13,029 nucleotides of DNA from Synergistaceae bacterium (lineage in GTDB: Bacteria > Synergistota > Synergistia > Synergistales > Aminobacteriaceae), in the NCBI GenBank assembly GCA_017446645.1, contig JAFSQO010000145.1, forward strand, positions 1 through 13,029, read 5' to 3'. A program made the translations under genes and the position numbers. The notes under the pieces are model-generated. The model searched no databases, was not told the origin of the DNA, and saw only the letters and a program-made list of their open reading frames with translations. Position 1 is the stretch's first letter. Every line of letters begins with the position of its first letter. This document shows positions 8,110 to 13,029 of the stretch, piece by piece.

Positions 8110-8496
8110 ATGGCAGAAACAACAACAGCAGTATCACCTTGCGGAGGCAGTGCACCTTCTGGTTCTGGCTCTGGTTCTGGTTCTGGAGCAGCAGGCGCAG
8201 ACGGTGCAGCACAGCAGGGCGGTTTAATGGGAATGCTTTTCCCGCTTGCTATATTCGTCCTGATATTTTATTTCTTTATAATCAGGCCCCAGCGTAAACG
8301 GGACAAGCAGCACAACAGCATGATAGCCGGAATTGGACGCGGCGATGAAATTGTTACGATTGGCGGATTTCTTGGAACAGTCAAAGATGTCCGCGATGAT
8401 ACGTTCCAGATTGAGTTGGCTGAAGGGGTTCGCGTGAGTATCCTCAAGTCCGCAGTTCAGACCAAGCGCGTAAAGAAACAGGAGGCTTCAGTCTAA
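8110..8496 (+). CDS. yajC: Preprotein translocase subunit YajC with a Ser-Gly-rich N-terminus
   Basis: This protein of 128 residues is the accessory subunit that joins SecD and SecF at the SecYEG channel. A single membrane helix at about 39-58 (LFPLAIFVLIFYFFII) is followed by the signature RPQRKRDKQH. A cytoplasmic domain with GDEIVTIGGFLGTV then follows, ending in a basic tail. The 38 residues before the helix are unusual: they include five Ser-Gly pairs (17-26) and further Gly/Ala. Typical YajC proteins have only a short segment there. Start ATG 8110 has GGAGGT 12 bases upstream. An ATG at 8099 opens only a two-codon frame and sits too close to that site. No other start lies between 8110 and the helix except the Met codons at 40 and 42. 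secD follows one base after the stop. Confidence 0.95.
   Translation: MAETTTAVSPCGGSAPSGSGSGSGSGAAGADGAAQQGGLMGMLFPLAIFVLIFYFFIIRPQRKRDKQHNSMIAGIGRGDEIVTIGGFLGTVKDVRDDTFQIELAEGVRVSILKSAVQTKRVKKQEASV
8158..8187 (+). repeat. In-frame hexanucleotide tandem repeat in yajC (Ser-Gly x5)
   Basis: The unit TCTGGT occurs five times in a row, with C replacing the last base in copy 2 and A in copy 5. It encodes Ser-Gly pairs 17-26 of YajC. Because the unit is six bases long, copy-number change would lengthen or shorten the linker without breaking the frame. Confidence 0.85.
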
Positions 8497-8497
8497 C

Positions 8498-9889
8498 ATG
8501 AATCGTGCTGACAAAATACGCCTCTGGTTAGTCATTATAGTAGTAATAGGGGCGTTGTTCTATGTGTGGCCGTTGACAGGCAGGCTTAATCTTGGCCTTG
8601 ACTTAAAAGGCGGTGCTCACATAGTTTTGCAGGCAAAGGACACTCCCGAAAACCCGTTAAGAGATGACAGCATTGACAGGTTGCTGGCAGTCTTGAGAAA
8701 TCGAATTGACCAGTACGGAGTTGCCGAGCCTATTATCCAGAAGTCAGGCTCTGACAGGATTATCGTAGATTTACCCGGAATTCAGGACCCCGCAGCAGCT
8801 CTTGAGTTAATCGGACGCACTGCAAAAATGGAATTCCGCGAGGTTATTGACTCTAATAATTCAGCACCCCCTGCACCTCAACGCCAGAATTATGACGATG
8901 ACAAGCAGTTTATAGATGCCCAGGAACGCTGGAAAAAAGCAATGGAGAGCCTTAACTCATCGGGTTCCCAGTTCCAGGCAAGGGCAAAACAGAATTCAGG
9001 CTGGCTTGCTGCCCCCGGTGAGGATGAAGGCCAGTATTACCTGCTTGGGCCGGTCTTGTTATCCGGTAAGGACCTGACGAACGCAGAAATGGCTCCTGAC
9101 AGTTTAGGCAGAATGGGCGTTTCTATCGAGTTTAACTCAGAAGGCGCAAGATTATTTGAAGAGGCAACAGGTAAGTTAATCGGCAAGCAGTTAGCAATTG
9201 TTCTCGATAATATCGTAATCTCTGCCCCAGTTGTTCAGGACAGGATTTCAGGAGGACGTGCCCAGATTACCGGAAGATTTACGAATGAAGAAGCTTCACG
9301 TCTTGCTATAATGCTCAAAGCCGGAGCCTTACCGGTAGCAGTCGAAATTGCCGAGAACAGATCCGTAGGTCCGAGCCTTGGTGCTGACTCTATCAAGCAG
9401 GGTATCGAAGCAGGTCTTTTCGGGGCGGCTATGGTTCTTGTCTTCATGCTGCTTTATTACCAGTTTAGGGGACTTGCAGCTGATGTAGCCCTTGCAGTTA
9501 CGGTTTTGCTGATTTTCGCGGGATTAATAGCTTTTAACGCAACCCTGACACTTCCCGGAATTGCTGGTATTATCCTGACTTTGGGAATGGCAGTAGACGG
9601 CAACGTTTTGATTTACGAGAGAATCCGCGAGGAGCTTAACACCGGAAAGACCCCCATGGCAGCTCTTGATGCAGGTTTCCGGAAGGCTTTAGTCACGATT
9701 CTGGACTCTAACATTACGACATTAATTGCAGCCCTTGTGTTATTCTATTTCGGCTCAGGCTCAGTAAGGGGTTTCGGCGTAACCTTGAGCGTAGGACTTG
9801 TAGCTAGCGTATTTGCCAATATCGTAGTAACCCGCGCTATCCTGCAATTATTTATTAAACGGGGAAAGGAGATAATAAGGAGACGATGA
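8498..9889 (+). CDS. secD: Protein translocase subunit SecD
   Basis: This inner-membrane protein of 463 residues belongs to the RND superfamily and, with SecF, uses the proton (or sodium) gradient to pull secreted proteins through SecYEG. Membrane helices are at about 8-26 and then 304-321, 328-346, 353-372, 399-417 and 425-450. The large P1 periplasmic domain lies between the first two. Family motifs are NLGLDLKGGAHIVL after helix 1, LRNRIDQYGVAEP, LKAGALPV before helix 2, and GMAVDGNVLIYERIREE in helix 4. Asp367 there is the conserved charged residue equivalent to E. coli SecD D519 and is present. It starts one base after yajC and overlaps secF by up to 4 bases. Length is near the usual for split SecD outside proteobacteria. 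Confidence 0.97.
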   Translation: MNRADKIRLWLVIIVVIGALFYVWPLTGRLNLGLDLKGGAHIVLQAKDTPENPLRDDSIDRLLAVLRNRIDQYGVAEPIIQKSGSDRIIVDLPGIQDPAAALELIGRTAKMEFREVIDSNNSAPPAPQRQNYDDDKQFIDAQERWKKAMESLNSSGSQFQARAKQNSGWLAAPGEDEGQYYLLGPVLLSGKDLTNAEMAPDSLGRMGVSIEFNSEGARLFEEATGKLIGKQLAIVLDNIVISAPVVQDRISGGRAQITGRFTNEEASRLAIMLKAGALPVAVEIAENRSVGPSLGADSIKQGIEAGLFGAAMVLVFMLLYYQFRGLAADVALAVTVLLIFAGLIAFNATLTLPGIAGIILTLGMAVDGNVLIYERIREELNTGKTPMAALDAGFRKALVTILDSNITTLIAALVLFYFGSGSVRGFGVTLSVGLVASVFANIVVTRAILQLFIKRGKEIIRRR

Positions 9890-9891
9890 GC

Positions 9892-10749
9892 ATGTTAAAT
9901 CTTAAATTTGACTTCATGAAACACAGAAAGATAGCTCTGACCATAAGCCTTGTCCTCGTGATAGCAAGCATAATTCTGCTCTTAACACGCGGCCTCAATC
10001 TTGGAATAGACTTCACAGGGGGCAACGTAATTCAGACGGAATTTAATACGCGTCCTGAAATTGACTCAGTCAGAAACGTAATTTCAGGTGTCGTAGCAAA
10101 AGGCGCGATGATTCAGAATTTTGGCGAAAAGGGCATCATAATCCGCACTAATGAGGACACTGAACAAAGCCGCGAGGCAGTAGTCAAGGCCCTGACAGCA
10201 GCATATTCCGACATGAAAGTTACCGGCTTTGAGAAAGTCGGCCCTGTTGTCGGCGGTGAATTAAGGCGGCAGGCGATTATCGGAGTATCTATAGCATTAA
10301 TCGCTATTTTGCTCTATATCACGTTCAGGTTCCAGTTCCGTTTTGCTGTAGTAAGCGTTGTACCCCTTGTCCATGACGTAATTGTTGCCCTTGGGTTCTT
10401 CAGCTTAATGCAGTTTGAGATAGGCTCGTCATTTATTGCGGCAATCCTCACTATAGTAGGTTATTCGCTGAACAACACGATTATTATTCTTGACCGTGTC
10501 CGCGAGAACTGGGGGAGCCTGTCCCGTGACGGCATAGTCAATCTTGTGAATAAGTCATTGAACCAAACCCTTACGAGGACGATAAACACTACACTGACGA
10601 CTTTATTCCCTGTAATTGCTTTATGTGTCTGGGGAGGTCCCGTATTAATGGCCTTCAGTTATGCAATGTTAATCGGCATAATAGCGGGCACATGGAGCTC
10701 GATGTTCGTAGCTACGGGCTTGTTAGTCGAGTGGCATAGCAAGAAATAA
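9892..10749 (+). CDS. secF: Protein translocase subunit SecF
   Basis: This six-helix RND-type partner of SecD has 285 residues from the ATG at 9892. Motifs include LNLGIDFTGGNVIQTEF after helix 1, VGPVVGGEL before helix 2, FRFQFRFA, VHDVIVALG, and GYSLNNTIIILDRVREN in helix 4 (numbering from 9892). The Arg of NQTLTRT (R229, E. coli R247) is present. However, the helix-4 position equivalent to E. coli SecF D213, usually Asn-Asp, reads Asn-Asn: N195, codon AAC at 10474-10476. Helices are at about 14-33, 129-146, 151-172, 178-199, 232-249 and 253-278. Two starts are possible: ATG 9886, overlapping the secD stop, and ATG 9892. AAGGAG (9877-9882) is 9 bases from the second and only 3 from the first, so I prefer 9892. 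The gene ends the operon; a strong terminator follows. Confidence 0.95.
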   Translation: MLNLKFDFMKHRKIALTISLVLVIASIILLLTRGLNLGIDFTGGNVIQTEFNTRPEIDSVRNVISGVVAKGAMIQNFGEKGIIIRTNEDTEQSREAVVKALTAAYSDMKVTGFEKVGPVVGGELRRQAIIGVSIALIAILLYITFRFQFRFAVVSVVPLVHDVIVALGFFSLMQFEIGSSFIAAILTIVGYSLNNTIIILDRVRENWGSLSRDGIVNLVNKSLNQTLTRTINTTLTTLFPVIALCVWGGPVLMAFSYAMLIGIIAGTWSSMFVATGLLVEWHSKK

Positions 10750-10772
10750 TACTGGATAGTGTATAAAAAAAA

Positions 10773-10810
10773 TCCCTCTGTAGAGTTAAATCTTTCAGGG
10801 GGACTTTTTT
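10773..10810 (+). terminator. Intrinsic terminator after secF
   Basis: TCCCTCTG (10773-10780) pairs with CAGGGGGA (10796-10803) over 8 bp including one wobble. A further AGA/TCT pairing is possible in the loop. The stem is followed by C and six T (10805-10810) and preceded by an A-run (about 10765-10772), so it may act in both directions. Confidence 0.85.
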
Positions 10811-10871
10811 GTTGTATACTTAATGCGCTAGAATAATAAATTAAATTTTTTGTTGGGAGTAATGAGTTTTA

Positions 10872-12131
10872 ATGCTTCTGAAAATAAATAATGTCGGCCG
10901 TCTGAAAAATGCCGAAGTCAAAATTAACGGTATAACTGTGATATGCGGTAATAATAATACGGGTAAAAGTACAGTAGGCAAGATACTTTACTGTATATAT
11001 AGCTCTCTGCACGATCTGTATGCTAGTATACGCGAGGACAAAAAAGAATCTATCAGACGATCAATAAGCTATGCTATACGTTCTCCTGAAAAAGGTTATC
11101 TTGTGTCTAGTGAAATTTTAGAATACATATCAAAAACGCTTGACAACGAAATAACAAGTAAAACACTCATTGATACTGTCATGAAGATATGCGGCATTGA
11201 TAAGACCGAAATTGATAAGGCTGAACTGTCCTCAAGAATAGATAGTATCTTAGCAACCAGCACTGACGATATGGTCTGTAATTTTATTGCACGCAGAGTT
11301 GAAGCAGAGTTCGGGCAGGGACTTGGCAACGTAAATCATCCGCGCAGTAAAGTTTCTTTAGAGCTGACTATAAAGAACGAAGCTATAAAAATTTGCTCTT
11401 CAGGAACCAGTGAAAAACTGATTGCAGAAAAATTTTTCAGTCTTGATAAGAATATTATATATATAGACGATCCATTTATAATAGATGACCTGAATACTTA
11501 CATATATCTTACGGCAAGAGAGGACAAGTACAGACACAGATATAGTATGCTTAATATGGTTGCAGGAATGTACAGAGAAAAACGGACTTCAGCAGAAGAA
11601 ATTATTGCGTCACACAAACTTGAACGGGTAATAAAAAATATAAATTCTGTATCAGACGGAGATTTAGTGCGTGAAGGCAGTAAATTCATGTATAAGCATT
11701 CCAGACTGAAGAAAAGCCTTAATCTTCACAGCGTATCAACGGGCATAAAGACATTCATAATCATCAAGAAATTGCTGTTGGACGGCATACTTGAGGAAAA
11801 CGGCATAATGATTCTCGATGAGCCGGAAGTTCACCTGCATCCTGAATGGCAGATAAAGTTTGCCGAGATTATAGTTCTCCTGCAAAAGGCTTATGGACTT
11901 AATATTATTTTGACCACTCACAGTATGGACTTTCTTAGCGCAATTGAATATTTTTCCCAAAAAAATGGCATTGAAGAAGTGTGCAGCTATTATCTTACAG
12001 AGCTTAAAGAAGCAAAGAAACCTGATGATTTCCCATATGCTGTAATGTGTGAGATGAATTCAGACAAAGAAAAGCTCTATGCTTCAATTTCAGAGCCATT
12101 CTTGTCTCTATACAAGCAAATGAATGATTGA
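10872..12131 (+). CDS. ABC/SMC-type AAA ATPase (AAA_15/AAA_21-like), probable defence-system ATPase
   Basis: This 419-residue protein is a RecF/SMC-like ATPase without membrane segments. The sequence shows an opening beta-strand pair (LLKINNVGRLKNAEVKI), Walker A GNNNTGKST at 26-34, a helical middle of roughly 250 residues, a degenerate ABC signature SVSTGIK (287-293), Walker B IMILDEPEVHLHPE (312-324) and the H-loop TTHS with His350. Only about 69 residues follow the H-loop, so the TOPRIM domain of OLD nucleases is absent. ATPases of this class work as sensors or motors in two-gene defence systems such as PARIS (AriA), Septu (PtuA) and AbiL. The next gene follows with 2 bases spacing and looks like a nuclease. 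The ATG at 10872 has GGGAG 12 bases upstream. The gene is visibly more A/T-rich, with many ATA and AGA codons, than secF or eno, suggesting horizontal arrival. The defence role is inference. Confidence 0.8.
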   Translation: MLLKINNVGRLKNAEVKINGITVICGNNNTGKSTVGKILYCIYSSLHDLYASIREDKKESIRRSISYAIRSPEKGYLVSSEILEYISKTLDNEITSKTLIDTVMKICGIDKTEIDKAELSSRIDSILATSTDDMVCNFIARRVEAEFGQGLGNVNHPRSKVSLELTIKNEAIKICSSGTSEKLIAEKFFSLDKNIIYIDDPFIIDDLNTYIYLTAREDKYRHRYSMLNMVAGMYREKRTSAEEIIASHKLERVIKNINSVSDGDLVREGSKFMYKHSRLKKSLNLHSVSTGIKTFIIIKKLLLDGILEENGIMILDEPEVHLHPEWQIKFAEIIVLLQKAYGLNIILTTHSMDFLSAIEYFSQKNGIEEVCSYYLTELKEAKKPDDFPYAVMCEMNSDKEKLYASISEPFLSLYKQMND

Positions 12132-12133
12132 GT

Positions 12134-12670
12134 ATGAAATTTATTAATATTTGTTCTGGATCTCGTGTATCTCTTAAGAGAACATCGTATGATTCGGCTA
12201 ATGATGAGCATATGACCGATTCAAAGCTAATTGTTGTCGATTTTGACAAAACTAAAACTTCTTACCTCAATAATCTGCAACATTCTGAAGAAGACGCTAA
12301 ATCAGTAGATGCCCTTGCTAAAGGTAAAGACGGTATTCTTTACATGATTGAATTCAAGAACGGTAACTGTCGGAAGGAAGCAGAAGACATACGCTCAAAG
12401 GTAAAAGATTCTGTTATTATTTTATGTGACATATGCAACAAAAAATTAAAAGATGCAAGAAATGAAATAGTATTTGTGTTAGTAGTGAATTGGGATCATG
12501 CGAAATTGACATCCAGCGACAGAATTGCAATAACAAAAGCTAACAAATCTAACAAGACTAGCGCATTATTAGGACTGGATAAGGTTGCAGGACTATTTGT
12601 GAAAAAAGCTCTTATTTTTGATAAAGGCGAGCTCGACCGCAAACTTATTCCCAAACTAGCAAATATATAA
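12134..12670 (+). CDS. Small protein with an apparent PD-(D/E)xK nuclease core, partner of the upstream ATPase
   Basis: I do not recognise a named family for this 178-residue protein. Visible in it is a pattern that fits the PD-(D/E)xK nuclease fold: acidic residues in a helix (SEEDAK, E52/E53), then VDALA with Asp59, a short turn KGKDG, and a strand ending IEFKNG with Glu73-Phe-Lys75. A charged helix (KEAEDIRSKVKDS) and two hydrophobic strands (VIILCDI; IVFVLVVNW) follow. There is no signal peptide or membrane helix. It begins 2 bases after the ATPase stop with no clear Shine-Dalgarno, so translation is probably coupled. A TTG at 12128 overlapping the stop would add two residues; I prefer the ATG. 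The pair probably forms one functional unit in which the ATPase controls a DNA or RNA nuclease. Alternatives are an inactive nuclease-fold adaptor or an antitoxin-like partner. Codon use is as A/T-rich as in the ATPase gene. Confidence 0.65.
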   Translation: MKFINICSGSRVSLKRTSYDSANDEHMTDSKLIVVDFDKTKTSYLNNLQHSEEDAKSVDALAKGKDGILYMIEFKNGNCRKEAEDIRSKVKDSVIILCDICNKKLKDARNEIVFVLVVNWDHAKLTSSDRIAITKANKSNKTSALLGLDKVAGLFVKKALIFDKGELDRKLIPKLANI

Positions 12671-12676
12671 TAACTG

Positions 12677-12712
12677 CCTCCTCTGGTGAATATCATCAGG
12701 GGAGGAGATTTT
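12677..12712. terminator. Shared hairpin terminator between convergent genes
   Basis: Arms 12677-12689 (CCTCCTCTGGTGA) and 12693-12705 (TCATCAGGGGAGG) pair over 13 bp with two wobbles and a 3-base loop. On the + strand, AGA and TTTT (12709-12712) follow. The minus-strand side has a weaker T-run. The hairpin lies between the stop of the nuclease-like gene (12670) and the stop of the ACT gene (12721). Confidence 0.8.
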
Positions 12713-12720
12713 ATGCTTAA

Positions 12721-13029
12721 TTACAGTTCTGTGATTTCTGACTGGCTGAAAATCTTTATCCCAGATTCATTCAGGACATAAGATGCTGCTTCGTTGTCGC
12801 TCAGTTTAAAGATTATGCACGCCTTCTGAGGGTTTTTATTTCCCTGAACGGCGTACATGTACTCGATGTTAATACCTGCCCCTTTGATGACGTTCAAGAC
12901 GGAAATTAAGCCTCCCGGTACATTAGGGACTTCAATTGCAAGGACATCTGTGAAGCTCGAAGTAAATCCTGCCTTTCTAAGGACTGACGCTGTCCACAAA
13001 ACATTATCGACGATGATTCGCACTATTGC
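12721..13029 (-). CDS. Double-ACT-domain amino-acid-binding protein, C-terminal part (5' end outside window)
   Basis: About 102 residues are visible on the minus strand, ending at the TAA (12721-12723). The frame is open at the window edge. The visible start reads AIVRIIVDN, which is the last strand of a first ACT domain, followed by a helix (VLRKAGF). A complete second ACT domain then runs from about VLAIEVPNVPGGLISVL through GINIEYMYAV to CIIFKLSD. The GTG near the right edge (codon 3 of the visible part) is therefore an internal Val, and about 40-45 N-terminal residues are missing. Proteins of this type (about 140 residues, two ACT domains) are regulatory amino-acid sensors. In anaerobes they are often encoded beside phenylacetate-CoA ligase and indolepyruvate:ferredoxin oxidoreductase genes, which would lie to the right. 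That neighbourhood is outside this window and is only a prediction. The gene converges on the ATPase cassette. Confidence 0.88.
   Translation of the reverse strand, partial: AIVRIIVDNVLWTASVLRKAGFTSSFTDVLAIEVPNVPGGLISVLNVIKGAGINIEYMYAVQGNKNPQKACIIFKLSDNEAASYVLNESGIKIFSQSEITEL

Noticed and set aside
10862..10891. Nine-codon frame overlapping the start of the ATPase gene, possible leader peptide
   Set aside because: Its ATG is 2 bases from GGGAG and it has no attenuator-like hairpin; most likely chance.
10872..12131. OLD-family nuclease (ATPase plus TOPRIM)
   Set aside because: Only about 69 residues follow the H-loop, leaving no room for a TOPRIM domain.

Overview
The window is a bacterial chromosome segment. 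It looks like an anaerobic, amino-acid or organic-acid fermenting gut bacterium. Split yajC, secD and secF genes, a bacterial-type malic enzyme, an acylating aldehyde dehydrogenase and a double-ACT-domain protein would fit Synergistota or a neighbouring anaerobic lineage. That placement is a guess from protein flavour, not a proven assignment. Every gene is on the + strand except the last partial one.

Layout. (1) 1-303: the C-terminal end of a type I restriction specificity subunit (HsdS) entering from the left edge. (2) 417-3776: a two-gene unit for a ThDP-dependent 2-oxoacid decarboxylase/acetolactate-synthase-like enzyme and an acylating aldehyde dehydrogenase, closed by a hairpin at 3795-3830. 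(3) 3890-6290: malic enzyme, a ten-helix AEC-family permease and a small S4-domain RNA-binding protein, tightly packed. (4) 6361-10749: enolase, RidA, YajC, SecD and SecF with short or overlapping junctions. A -35/-10 pair precedes this unit and a strong intrinsic terminator at 10773-10810 follows it. (5) 10872-12670: an A/T-rich two-gene cassette, an ABC/SMC-type ATPase followed 2 nt later by a 178-residue protein with an apparent PD-(D/E)xK nuclease core. (6) 12677-12712: a 13-bp hairpin between convergent genes. (7) 12721-13029: the minus-strand C-terminal part of a double-ACT protein.

How the parts work together. The first two metabolic genes could turn a 2-oxoacid into an aldehyde and then an acyl-CoA, conserving CoA-thioester energy; the substrate cannot be read from sequence. 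Malic enzyme plus AEC permease look like a C4-dicarboxylate uptake and decarboxylation module feeding pyruvate. Enolase and RidA are housekeeping, and YajC-SecD-SecF form the ancillary Sec translocon complex.

Most interesting points. The ATPase plus small nuclease-like pair has the architecture of a two-gene anti-phage (abortive-infection-like) system, and I cannot match it to a named one. SecF carries Asn where the otherwise conserved proton-path Asp (E. coli SecF D213) is expected. The ThDP enzyme and acylating dehydrogenase pair has an open substrate question.
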